Assembly: GCA_946532115.1 (NCBI GenBank)
Contig: CAMNBC010000004.1
Span: 1-46,117 of the forward strand
Source: an uncultured Treponema sp.
GTDB lineage: Bacteria > Spirochaetota > Spirochaetia > Treponematales > Treponemataceae
Length of the DNA stretch: 46,117 bases
Reading direction: 5' to 3'
Below the pieces are notes generated by a model. It had not been told where the DNA came from. It saw only the letters and a list, made by a program, of their open reading frames with translations, and made no database searches. Positions 22,871-30,333 of this stretch are shown here, one piece after another. Both the position numbers and the translations under genes were made by a program. Position 1 is the first letter of the stretch, and each line of letters starts with the position of its first letter.

Positions 22871-25204
22871 ATGTTAAGACGAAGAATGATTCAGACTAAA
22901 GCAAATTTAATTCCAGCATCCTCTTTAAGTGATAACGACCTGTTTATTTGTATCTATTATTTTTATTGTTTCTGTGTCGTTGGAAAAGAAGACTTAAACT
23001 CACGAGAATGTACAGGTTTCTTTTGGTATCTAGTTCGAAGGTATAAAAAAGAAAAACAGATAGGAGATATTTTAGCTCAGCTTGTTGCAGAGTATGAAAG
23101 AAATGGTGAACTGCGTTTGCGTACCAAACATAGCGAAGATGAAAAGACTCCATTTTTTCGCAATACACAAATTCCAGCAAAATACACCTGTGATTTTTCA
23201 ATTAATCAAGATTTACCATGGGATGTAGATATTACCCAAGCTGATATTGATTTTGAGCGTTGTTTCTGCAAAGACGGTATTTCACTATTAATCGAGTTAA
23301 TTCCTATCTTGTTTTTTGATAAAGCTTTCTCCAAAGAAAACGAAATTAAGGATGAGTATGTTTTTTGGGATAGCACAGACAAGTCTATAAAAGCTTCTGA
23401 TTTCAAAACTAAATATGCAAAGCTGCTCAAAGATACAGGTAAGGTTCAGTTTTTAATGGATACAGTTGGCATTTCAGAAATTGAAGCAAGAGTTCTTCTT
23501 GTTTTATACAGATGCGAAACAATTCGACCTCTAGCACTTGCTTTTGAAAGTCTTCGTCCCATTTCTAATCTTGCTATAGAAGAAATCCTTGAATTATCTT
23601 CCAAAGATTTTAATTCTATCACTCACAAGAACAGTAAACTCAGAGCCTATGGTTTTCTCGATAAAGAAAAGAACCTCGACCCAGACATAAAAGAATGCAT
23701 AACAAATGGCTCCATAGATTCTTTCTTTGCAGATTTTGTACAAGAGCTTGATTGTTCTACTGCTTACAAAACAACTTCGTTCTCTGTACCTGCAGAGACA
23801 ACACAGATTATGAAACGTTTCCTTAATGGAGATATGAAATCATCTGTTCTTTTATATGGAAAACCAGGTTCTGGAAAAACTGAATATGCAAAAGCTCTGG
23901 TAAAAGAGAGCAAGCAAAGGGCTATGATATTCAAAAATGAAACAGAGCTTTACGGAGAAAACAAGGCCCTCTTCCGTCTCAATTGTTACCTTTCTATGAA
24001 AGGCAAGGATACAATTCTCATTATTGATGAAGCAGATAAGCTTTTGCAGACAAGAGATATAAACTCTTTTATGGGCACAATTCCAAATGTTATGAAAGGA
24101 ACTGTTAACAAGATGCTTGAGAACTCAAATTTCAAGACCATCTGGATTGTAAACTACTCTAATCAAATAGATGTTTCAACTAAACGAAGATTCAACTATT
24201 CTTATTGTTTCCAGGCAATGACAGAAAAGCAGCTTCGCAAAATTGCCTCAGATAAACTGAAGACCTTAAATTTGGAAAAAGAAACTTCGACTTCCATTCT
24301 CAATATGCTCGGAAAATATAAGGTTACAGGCGCTAGTGTTGATAACGTTGTTAGAGTTACAAAAGAAATGCACGAGCTGGAAAAGGACAAACTCCTTTTT
24401 ACAGTAGAAAATATCCTGCAGGAAAATGCACAACTGATAAACGGAAAAAGGTCTATGCGTCAGATTGTCGGTGAAGAATATGACCTGTCGATTTTAAATA
24501 CTTCTATTGAGGCTAAACAGATTCTTGAAATGACTCAGAATGCATTGGATTATGCAGAACGTCATGAAAATGCAAATAACGGTATCCGTATGCTTTTTTA
24601 CGGACTTTCTGGCACCGGAAAGACAGAACTTGCAAGATATATGTCTCAAAAACTTGGAAAAGACATTCTCTTAAAGCGTGCCTCAGATATTCTTGGAATG
24701 TATGTTGGTGAAAGTGAAAAAAATATCAAACAGGCCTTTGAAGAAGCTGAACAAACAAATTCAATTCTTCTCTTTGATGAAGCAGATTCATTCTTTGCAG
24801 ACAGAAATAATGCCCAGCACAGCTGGGAACGCACAATGGTAAATGAATTCCTTACTCAGATGGAAGAGTTCAAAGGAATCCTTATCTGTACAACAAACCT
24901 AAAACATATTATGGACAGTGCAATGCAGCGTCGTTTCAATTTTTGTGTAGAGTTCAAACCTCTTGAAAAAAGTGGTATCCAGACAATGCTTGAAAAATAC
25001 TTTCCTGAATACGGTTTTACTAAAGACGAAATAAAAACTCTGGAAGCAAGTGGCTCAATCACTCCGGGAGACTTTGGTTCTCTTTCTTCAAGAATCCGCT
25101 TTATGAATCAGGATAAGGTTAATTCTTCTGTTATCACAAAAGAATTAATTGACCTGCAGAAAGAAAAAAAGAATGGAAGTTTTTGCCAAAAGATGGGCTT
25201 TTAA
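22871..25204 (+). CDS. tandem AAA+ ATPase, candidate unfoldase partner of the adjacent ClpP
   Basis: The 777-residue protein has an N-terminal domain of about 310 residues with no recognised family. AAA module 1 has GKPGSGKT at 330-337 and ILIIDEAD at 382-389. AAA module 2 is of the Cdc48/FtsH-like classical type, with GLSGTGKT at 578-585, pore-loop YVGESE at 611-616, LLFDEADS at 633-640 and RR finger at 687-688. The pore loop suggests substrate threading. The protein ends KMGF; Met-Gly-Phe resembles the Ile/Leu-Gly-Phe tripeptide by which ClpX and ClpA dock on ClpP, though it is terminal here instead of in a loop. The gene follows clpP by 16 bp with GGGAG, and its last codons hold the -35 of the next gene's promoter. 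A role with ClpP is inferred from position. Confidence 0.75.
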   Translation: MLRRRMIQTKANLIPASSLSDNDLFICIYYFYCFCVVGKEDLNSRECTGFFWYLVRRYKKEKQIGDILAQLVAEYERNGELRLRTKHSEDEKTPFFRNTQIPAKYTCDFSINQDLPWDVDITQADIDFERCFCKDGISLLIELIPILFFDKAFSKENEIKDEYVFWDSTDKSIKASDFKTKYAKLLKDTGKVQFLMDTVGISEIEARVLLVLYRCETIRPLALAFESLRPISNLAIEEILELSSKDFNSITHKNSKLRAYGFLDKEKNLDPDIKECITNGSIDSFFADFVQELDCSTAYKTTSFSVPAETTQIMKRFLNGDMKSSVLLYGKPGSGKTEYAKALVKESKQRAMIFKNETELYGENKALFRLNCYLSMKGKDTILIIDEADKLLQTRDINSFMGTIPNVMKGTVNKMLENSNFKTIWIVNYSNQIDVSTKRRFNYSYCFQAMTEKQLRKIASDKLKTLNLEKETSTSILNMLGKYKVTGASVDNVVRVTKEMHELEKDKLLFTVENILQENAQLINGKRSMRQIVGEEYDLSILNTSIEAKQILEMTQNALDYAERHENANNGIRMLFYGLSGTGKTELARYMSQKLGKDILLKRASDILGMYVGESEKNIKQAFEEAEQTNSILLFDEADSFFADRNNAQHSWERTMVNEFLTQMEEFKGILICTTNLKHIMDSAMQRRFNFCVEFKPLEKSGIQTMLEKYFPEYGFTKDEIKTLEASGSITPGDFGSLSSRIRFMNQDKVNSSVITKELIDLQKEKKNGSFCQKMGF

Positions 25205-25212
25205 CACATAGA
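25183..25212 (+). promoter_or_regulatory. TTGCCA-class promoter F (sigma factor gene)
   Basis: TTGCCA at 25183-25188, an 18-bp spacer, CATAGA at 25207-25212. It overlaps the final codons of the AAA gene. The predicted start near 25219 leaves a 31-nt leader before ATG 25250. The spacer is one base longer than in the other five. Confidence 0.5.
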
Positions 25213-25249
25213 TATATTATAGAACACTATATTATTCACTGGAGGCAAT

Positions 25250-26110
25250 ATGACAGAATACTTTAATGATATTGGGAATATCTCTTTACTCACTCAGGAA
25301 GAAGAAATTGAACTTGCCAAGAAGGTTGAAATTGGCGGTATTCAGGGAAAACTTGCATTCGATAAACTTGTCTCTGCAAATTTACGTCTTGTTGTTTCCA
25401 TTGCTAAAGATTACGCAAAAAAAGGAATTCCTCTTGAAGACCTGATACAGGAAGGAAATATTGGTTTGATGCACGCTGCTCAGAAATTTGAATGGGACAA
25501 AGGCTTTAAATTTTCTACCTACGCTTCCTGGTGGATTCGCCAGGCTATCACAAGATTTCTGGATGATAAAAAAGATTCCATTAGAATTCCAATTCATAGA
25601 CAGCAGCAGATTAATAAATACAAAAACGAAGTCAGTTATCTCAAACAGAAATTAGGCAGAAATCCAACTGATGCAGAGCTTGCTCAAAGCCTGGGATGGA
25701 CTCAAGAACAACTAAATAAAATTCGAAATGCAAGCTTAAAAACAATTTCTTTGGATAAGTCCTATGGAAATGGAGATAGTGACCAAGATTACACCCTTGC
25801 AGACTTTGTGGAAGAAGATAAATACGATAATCCTGAAAAGGCAACCTACAACAAACTCATTAATTACCAGTTGCAAAAAGACATGGACACTTTCCTTACA
25901 AAAAAGGAAAACCTGGTAATAAGAATGCGTTTTGGTTTTGATAATAATGGGACAACACAAACTCTAGAAGAGGTTGGAAATTATTTAGGAGTTACCAGAG
26001 AAAGAATTCGTCAAATTGAAGGAAATGCTATTATAAAACTTCGCCACCTCTATAGAAACAGAGGCATTGAGTTTTCTGATTGTATTGGGGCAGTAAAAGA
26101 GGATGCATAA
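25250..26110 (+). CDS. RpoD-like (group 2) sigma factor without region 1.1
   Basis: In this 286-residue protein region 2 is nearly canonical (LEDLIQEGNIGLMHAAQKFE, then FSTYASWWIRQAITRFL), keeping Gln and Thr at the positions that read -12. Region 3 follows (KQKLGRNPTDAELAQSLGWT), then linker TISLDKSYGNGDSDQDYTLA and region 4.2 (TLEEVGNYLGVTRERIRQIE). It should read promoters close to the TTGACA/TATAAT consensus. CTGGAGGCAAT gives the ribosome site. It follows the AAA gene by 45 bp and has its own TTGCCA-class promoter, so another sigma may switch it on, making a cascade. Confidence 0.9.
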   Translation: MTEYFNDIGNISLLTQEEEIELAKKVEIGGIQGKLAFDKLVSANLRLVVSIAKDYAKKGIPLEDLIQEGNIGLMHAAQKFEWDKGFKFSTYASWWIRQAITRFLDDKKDSIRIPIHRQQQINKYKNEVSYLKQKLGRNPTDAELAQSLGWTQEQLNKIRNASLKTISLDKSYGNGDSDQDYTLADFVEEDKYDNPEKATYNKLINYQLQKDMDTFLTKKENLVIRMRFGFDNNGTTQTLEEVGNYLGVTRERIRQIEGNAIIKLRHLYRNRGIEFSDCIGAVKEDA

Positions 26111-26167
26111 AACTTTCTTTGGGAGGATTCATTCTCGCAATTTTCAATTGTTTAAGGAGACAAATAT

Positions 26168-26491
26168 TTGAGAGTAGATTTTTACAAGAACCGTGACAAA
26201 CTTCTAAAGGATGGAAAATATCTTTTGTATGAAGATGATAAAATAATTCTCTTTCAAGACGGCAAGGGATATAAACCACAATATTTTCTTTTTGTAACTA
26301 TAAAAGAAACAAATACTACTGAAAAAATAAGCCCTATTCATTTTTCAGCCAAATTTTTTGACTATTGGGATAAATACCTGGCAGATGGTATACGAAAGGA
26401 AGATATTAAGCTGGAACTGGGGAAAGATTTTGTTACGCAAAAGTTCAGTGAAAAATGCAAAAATGAAAATATTTGGCCTGTTTTGGTATAA
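26168..26491 (+). CDS. uncharacterised 107-aa protein (TTG start)
   Basis: TAAGGAGACAAATA lies before TTG 26168, and the frame opens MRVDFYKNRDKLLKDGKYLL. The protein is soluble with alternating Lys and aromatic residues and ends IWPVLV. No family is recognised. It sits between the RpoD-like sigma gene (57 bp upstream) and the rhomboid gene (88 bp downstream) and is probably co-transcribed with the sigma gene. There is no ATG start in frame with an equally good ribosome site. Confidence 0.6.
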   Translation: MRVDFYKNRDKLLKDGKYLLYEDDKIILFQDGKGYKPQYFLFVTIKETNTTEKISPIHFSAKFFDYWDKYLADGIRKEDIKLELGKDFVTQKFSEKCKNENIWPVLV

Positions 26492-26533
26492 CAACTCTCC
26501 AAAATGGATAACCGTTATCCTTAAAACATTTTC

Positions 26534-26562
26534 TCGCCAAACTAACAAAAAACTCACATATT
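26534..26562 (+). promoter_or_regulatory. TTGCCA-class promoter B (rhomboid)
   Basis: TCGCCA at 26534-26539, 17 bp, CATATT at 26557-26562, preceded by CTCA. A start near 26569 leaves an 11-nt leader that contains the GAGG ribosome site before ATG 26580. Confidence 0.55.
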
Positions 26563-26579
26563 TTTAATATGAGGTGCTT

Positions 26580-27095
26580 ATGGCAACATTATTATTTTAC
26601 CCAGTTCTACTTTCATTTTTATTTCTTTCATTCATTGCAACAGTTTTTGTTTATCTTGTTCCAGATTTTATTTCTGACAATTTGATAATTAGCGGGAATC
26701 TTAATGCAGGAACTTTCTGCGGCACCTTCGTTCATATGAATTGGGGCCATTGGTTTAGTAATATGATATTCCTTATCCCTGTTTGGATTTATGCAGACAA
26801 GCTTGCAGGAAAGCCCTTTATAACAATTATAGTGTTTGCAAACCTACTTCTAACAGGAATCTACGGCTTATTATCAGACCAGAGGCTTTGCGGCCTTAGC
26901 GGTGTTGTTTTTATGCTAATTGGATTAACTGCCATCCTTGGAAACTGGCTGATGTTTGGATTCGCGGCTGCATTATTTCTTTCAGAATTCATGCTTTTAA
27001 GAGAAGAAGACGGCATGTCCCATGAAGCACATATCATCTTCTTTGTTATTGGGCTGGGGATTGGAATAGCAAAGTGTGCTCTTACAGTATTTTAA
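26580..27095 (+). CDS. rhomboid-family intramembrane serine protease
   Basis: The 171-residue protein has about six membrane segments. It carries the rhomboid signature H52-x4-H57-x3-N61 (VHMNWGHWFSN), catalytic Ser107 in CGLSGVVFMLIG and catalytic His151 in SHEAHIIFFVIGLGIG. Rhomboids cleave membrane proteins within or near the bilayer. It is compact, with no extra domain. The ATG at 26580 with GAGG is preferred over a GTG at 26574 that overlaps that site. It shares its promoter class with clpP and a sigma gene, which suggests a joint proteolysis response. Possible substrates, such as a membrane-tethered regulator, are not evident. Confidence 0.85.
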   Translation: MATLLFYPVLLSFLFLSFIATVFVYLVPDFISDNLIISGNLNAGTFCGTFVHMNWGHWFSNMIFLIPVWIYADKLAGKPFITIIVFANLLLTGIYGLLSDQRLCGLSGVVFMLIGLTAILGNWLMFGFAAALFLSEFMLLREEDGMSHEAHIIFFVIGLGIGIAKCALTVF

Positions 27096-27101
27096 CTTTT
27101 T

Positions 27102-27130
27102 TTGCCAAAACCCTATATTTATCACATAGA
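27102..27130 (+). promoter_or_regulatory. TTGCCA-class promoter C (141-aa gene)
   Basis: TTGCCA at 27102-27107, 17 bp, CATAGA at 27125-27130, preceded by ATCA. The start near 27137 leaves 26 nt before TTG 27163. It begins 7 bp after the rhomboid stop. Confidence 0.6.
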
Positions 27131-27162
27131 ATAAGTAAATGAATTTATAAGGAGAACAAGGA

Positions 27163-27588
27163 TTGAAGATTTCTAAAACGACAACTTCTATTAGAATCCC
27201 ATACGAACAGTTTAAACCTCTAAAACTCGAAAAATTACCTTCAACACAAGATACCAAGGCAAAACTCAATTCATCTTCTGGTAACTTTTTGGATGGCTTT
27301 GCAGATTTCTGTGTGACTCCAGAAATAGGAAGAACAGGAAAAGGAAAGTCCTACGAAAAGGCAATGCAATACTTATGTGAATTCCTTAATATTGATTTGA
27401 ACTCATTTACAAAAAAAGACCTAGCCCTTATAAAGAGTAAAGAAAACGATATTAAAACTAAGTACTCTGACTTCTATAACGCCGTATATATTGATTTTCA
27501 AAATAAGGGTCGACTTTCATATTTGAAAAGTGGTTATGTACAGGCAGCTCTGCCTTATTTCTATGAGTTTTGCAATCAGAAATTCTAA
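27163..27588 (+). CDS. uncharacterised 141-aa protein
   Basis: The start is TTG at 27163, 8 bp after AAGGAG. The protein is soluble. The first 35 residues are basic and Pro/Thr-rich; the rest looks helical (GKSYEKAMQYLCEFLNIDLN) and ends SGYVQAALPYFYEFCNQKF. No family is recognised. Its C-terminal coding part (27475-27572) is repeated exactly at 37034-37131, where only a fragment remains. It has its own TTGCCA-class promoter and lies just after the rhomboid gene. Confidence 0.65.
   Translation: MKISKTTTSIRIPYEQFKPLKLEKLPSTQDTKAKLNSSSGNFLDGFADFCVTPEIGRTGKGKSYEKAMQYLCEFLNIDLNSFTKKDLALIKSKENDIKTKYSDFYNAVYIDFQNKGRLSYLKSGYVQAALPYFYEFCNQKF
27475..27572 (+). repeat. 98-bp exact repeat, copy 1
   Basis: Identical to 37034-37131 over 98 bases. 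It codes for residues 105-137 of the 141-aa protein. Copy 2 is outside any gene. Confidence 0.9.
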
Positions 27589-27616
27589 TAAATTATGGAC
27601 ATAAAAAACACAATAA

Positions 27617-27715
27617 AATGTCACAGGAAATACTTACTATTCATATCAAGTAACAGCATATGAAGGAAATTATTATTACAATGCATTTCCTTCAATAGCC
27701 TATGTTCCAAATTAA
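27617..27715 (+). pseudogene. fragment of a tyrosine-rich, fibronectin-like protein end
   Basis: An open stretch without a start reads NVTGNTYYSYQVTAYEGNYY and ends AFPSIAYVPN before TAA. 'GNTYYSYQVTAYEG' resembles the last strands of a fibronectin type III domain. It also contains a 10-bp inverted repeat, TGAAGGAAAT (27661-27670) with ATTTCCTTCA (27685-27694). It is probably the 3' relic of a surface protein gene. Confidence 0.35.
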
Positions 27716-27743
27716 TTGAAGAGCTTATACTATAGGATTTGTG

Positions 27744-28024
27744 ATGAATAAAAAGAAAAAAAGGCAAAAAAACATATATATGCTCTTAATTTTTTTGTTA
27801 TTATTCTCACTATTATTCATTACAAATCCATATTTTATTCCAAAGACTATTCAAAAAATAAACTTGCAAGAGAAGTTTCTGTAGAATATGTTCTTCTATT
27901 AGATAAATTAAATAAACTGGAACTAAAATATTCAAAAAATAATTCTGAAAAAATACAGGAAAAAATTACAGAAATTAATACAGAACTTGAGAAAAAATAT
28001 CCAGAACAGATAAGTCCAAATTAG
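27744..28024 (+). pseudogene. small membrane/coiled-coil gene broken by one frameshift at a T7 tract
   Basis: ATG 27744 follows AGGA. The first frame gives MNKKKKRQKNIYMLLIFLLL, then ends at a TAG near 27880. Shifting frame at the seven-T run (27790-27796) gives VIILTIIHYKSIFYSKDYSK, then a charged coiled-coil-like tail ending KKYPEQISPN at 28024. A basic N-terminus, one membrane helix and a coiled coil make a sensible bitopic protein of about 92 residues. It is either decayed or switched on and off by slippage at the T tract. Confidence 0.45.
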
Positions 28025-28053
28025 TTTTTTCTCATAAACAAGTAAGACTGAAA

Positions 28054-28115
28054 GTTCTCCGAATAAAGTAGAAAATACTTATAATAATCAATATACTACA
28101 AAAAAAGCGGAGAAC
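28054..28115. repeat. inverted repeat GTTCTCCG / CGGAGAAC
   Basis: GTTCTCCG at 28054-28061 and CGGAGAAC at 28108-28115 flank an AT-rich 46 bp. The right arm is followed by ATG TCA GAT AAT, an abortive 10-codon frame (MSDNSNVSAN) that resembles the start of the LRR gene at 30297. This is probably relic sequence. Confidence 0.4.
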
Positions 28116-28162
28116 ATATGTCAGATAATTCAAACGTATCCGCAAATTGAATTTACGTTTAC

Positions 28163-28235
28163 TTTTTTTCTTCAATCGTTAGAATATCATCTGACATTTT
28201 TTTAAGCTCCGTGTCTAGTCATTATAACATAATAA
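28163..28235 (-). pseudogene. inverted copy of the promoter and first 12 codons of the LRR gene at 30297
   Basis: Read on the minus strand this contains TTATTATGTTATAATGACTA, then ACACGGAGCTT, then a start reading MSDDILTIEEKK followed by a stop. It matches 30261-30333 (MSNDILTIEEKN) with only a few differences. The two copies lie 2 kb apart in opposite orientation. The copied -10 (TATAAT) is intact, so it could still be transcribed. Confidence 0.7.
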
Positions 28236-28254
28236 CTGTACTATAGTTTTTTAT

Positions 28255-28290
28255 AAATATAAAATACTTTAAATATAAAATACTTTAAAT
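28255..28290. repeat. tandem repeat, 16-bp unit, 2.25 copies
   Basis: The unit AAATATAAAATACTTT occurs at 28255-28270 and 28271-28286 and begins again. It lies just upstream of a TTGACA element at 28298. Confidence 0.85.
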
Positions 28291-28297
28291 CTATCAC

Positions 28298-28569
28298 TTG
28301 ACAGTTGCTTTATTAAGCTATAATATCTATTTATAGTTTTGGTTTCGAAAATATATGCGATAATCAAAACAAACTGATATATCAATATGATAATCCAAGT
28401 AGCAAGCCATGGTAACTACTGAATTATCACACATCATAGTAAGCCGGATTGGACAGGATAAGAGCCAATCATCTAACGGTAAATAATAATCATATACATA
28501 TTTATATTATAGGTACTCAGGCGTTGCCTGAAAATTGAATTCTCAAACGGGCAGTCTCAATGTCTGCCC
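28298..28569 (+). promoter_or_regulatory. promoter and structured leader of the 453-aa LRR gene
   Basis: TTGACA (28298-28303), 15 bp, TATAAT (28319-28324) form a likely promoter. The leader of about 250 nt has no gene. It holds GATTGG/CCAATC near 28450-28475, TCAGGC-GTT-GCCTGA at 28517-28531 and GGGCAG-N9-CTGCCC at 28549-28569; the last ends directly before the AAGGAG ribosome site. This suggests translational control by RNA structure. No known riboswitch class was recognised. Confidence 0.5.
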
Positions 28570-28581
28570 TAAGGAGTAACT

Positions 28582-29943
28582 ATGACTTTAAACGATGCTG
28601 TAACAATCAGTAATGAGAATATTTTAACAAATGTATCTGAAGAGCTGGTAACAGCGCATGTTCCAGAAGAAACCGACAAAATTGGCGACTATGCTTTTGA
28701 AGAAGTAAGTGAAAATCTGAAGGCTACCTACATTTCTGAAAATGTGAGAGAAATTTCACCAACTGCCTGGCACGGCTGTTACAAAATGGAAGCCGTAGTC
28801 TGCAACTTTACAAAGAATCAGTGGGAAGAAATGACTTTGAACACACCAAACATTTATCTGCCGCTGAATTGCAAATTATATTTTACAGACTGTGTTATGA
28901 CTAACTCTGAAAAAACTGTTCTTTTAAATCCGCAGAGGCCTGATATTCTTCAAGCAGTAAACCACTATGCAGAAAAAATTGTTGAGCCTTACGTTTCCGA
29001 ACTGGCTCCTTATGCCTGTGAAGACTGCTGGGATTTGAAAGATGTTTCCTTAGGGTCAGAGCTTAATAAGGTCAGAAAACTTAGTGAAGGTGCATTCAAG
29101 AACTGCTGCTCTTTGAGAGCACTTACACTTCATACAAGTGCAACTGTAATTCCTAAAAGCTTTATGGAAGGCTGTGACTCTATTCAGAAGTTGGATATTC
29201 CTGAATCGGTTTTTGTTGTAGAAAGAGATGCCTTTCGAGAATGTGGAATGGAAGAAGTTAACCTGAGCAATGCAGTCTGTATAAATGAAGAGGCATTCTT
29301 TGGCTGCCGAAACCTACGTCAGATCGTATTACCTAAAACTATGAAGCATGTGGCTTTGAATTCTTTCGCCTATTGCCCAAGTCTGATTTCAATTACAATT
29401 AATAAGGAGATTCAGTTTCTCAGCGACAGCTTCAGAGGTTCTCCAATTTCTGAAATTATCTTTACCGGTACAAGAGCCCAGTTTACCAAAAAGTTCGCTT
29501 CTGGTTTTATGACAATCTCCCCAGATGCCCTGATTGTATGTAATGATGGCATCCTTCAGAATGGTGAGCTTCTAATCAAGAATAAAGAGCTGGTTGCGAT
29601 TAATGAGCTTACTGATGAGCTTGAAGTACCAGAAGGTGTTGAAGTAATAAATCCTTGCTTCTATCATCTTAATGTAAAAAGAGTCGTGTTGCCATCTACA
29701 GTTAAAGAACTCGGTGATGAGCTCTGGCTTGGAAATACTGGCATCGAGGTCTATTACAACGGTTCGATTGCAGAGTGGCAGAGGATTAAAAAGGACTTCA
29801 CCTTCTTTGATTCCTACAATATTACAAAGCCAGGTGAGTATACTCAAATCACTTGTTTGGATGGAGTTATCAATGAGGTCTATCGTAAGCCTTACGATAA
29901 ACTTGAATGTGAAGCTGATTGTGAACAAGTAAGCGTTCTGTAA
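28582..29943 (+). CDS. BspA-like leucine-rich repeat protein, 453 aa
   Basis: The protein has LRR_5 (Treponema pallidum LRR/BspA type) units of about 23 residues with the pattern IxxxAFxxCxxLxxIxLPxxV. Examples are KIGDYAFEEV, LSEGAFKNCCSLRALTLHTS, INEEAFFGCRNLRQIVLPKT and VALNSFAYCPSLISITI. BspA-like proteins often bind host matrix or other bacteria when surface-exposed. Here no signal peptide or membrane anchor is visible, so it may be cytoplasmic or exported by another route. It is followed by a strong terminator at 29958-29997. Its long leader has several hairpins, the last next to the ribosome site TAAGGAG. Confidence 0.85.
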   Translation: MTLNDAVTISNENILTNVSEELVTAHVPEETDKIGDYAFEEVSENLKATYISENVREISPTAWHGCYKMEAVVCNFTKNQWEEMTLNTPNIYLPLNCKLYFTDCVMTNSEKTVLLNPQRPDILQAVNHYAEKIVEPYVSELAPYACEDCWDLKDVSLGSELNKVRKLSEGAFKNCCSLRALTLHTSATVIPKSFMEGCDSIQKLDIPESVFVVERDAFRECGMEEVNLSNAVCINEEAFFGCRNLRQIVLPKTMKHVALNSFAYCPSLISITINKEIQFLSDSFRGSPISEIIFTGTRAQFTKKFASGFMTISPDALIVCNDGILQNGELLIKNKELVAINELTDELEVPEGVEVINPCFYHLNVKRVVLPSTVKELGDELWLGNTGIEVYYNGSIAEWQRIKKDFTFFDSYNITKPGEYTQITCLDGVINEVYRKPYDKLECEADCEQVSVL

Positions 29944-29957
29944 AATATGTAAATTAT

Positions 29958-29997
29958 GCCTGTCGACTGGGTGGGAGCGGCAGGCTTTCTTATTTTT
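29958..29997 (+). terminator. intrinsic terminator
   Basis: GCCTGTCG (29958-29965) pairs with CGGCAGGC (29978-29985), with one G-T wobble, followed by TTTCTTATTTTT. It ends the 453-aa LRR gene. Confidence 0.85.
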
Positions 29998-30013
29998 AAA
30001 AAGGATAGGTAAA

Positions 30014-30244
30014 ATGAAAACCGATTCAGAAATATTTACTCAATTTAACAACGCTTTACTGGCCAGAAATATACCAGAATATAAACGACTTCTTACAGAA
30101 TACTCAGACTTCTTAACCCATGGCAATAACTGCTGGATTCTGAGATATAGTCTGATTGCTTCTCCCGATAGAGAATTTACGAAACTGATTTTTGAAACAT
30201 GCGTAAGATACAACGTGCCACAAATATATAGCTGGATGATATAA
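30014..30244 (+). CDS. uncharacterised 76-aa protein
   Basis: AAAGGATAGGTAAA precedes ATG 30014. The protein reads like one or two helical hairpins (FNNALLARNIPEYKRLLTEY, then FTKLIFETCVRYNVPQIYSW), similar in style to ankyrin or TPR repeats but too short to assign. It lies between the terminator of one LRR gene and the promoter of the next. It may be a fragment of a longer repeat protein. Confidence 0.45.
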   Translation: MKTDSEIFTQFNNALLARNIPEYKRLLTEYSDFLTHGNNCWILRYSLIASPDREFTKLIFETCVRYNVPQIYSWMI

Positions 30245-30260
30245 AAAAGCCATAATACAA

Positions 30261-30333
30261 TTATTATGTTATAATGACTAAACACGGGGCTTAAAAATGT
30301 CAAATGATATTCTAACGATTGAAGAAAAAAATG
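30261..30333 (+). repeat. promoter and 5' end of LRR gene, also present inverted at 28163-28235
   Basis: It includes TTATTATGTTATAATGACTA, with TATAAT as a likely -10, and the first codons of the 322-aa LRR gene. See the inverted partial copy 2 kb upstream. Confidence 0.7.

Noticed and set aside
28020-28050. degenerate TTGCCA-class promoter (TCCAAATT then CTCATAAAC)
   Set aside because: The spacer is short, the -35 is wrong and no gene follows closely.
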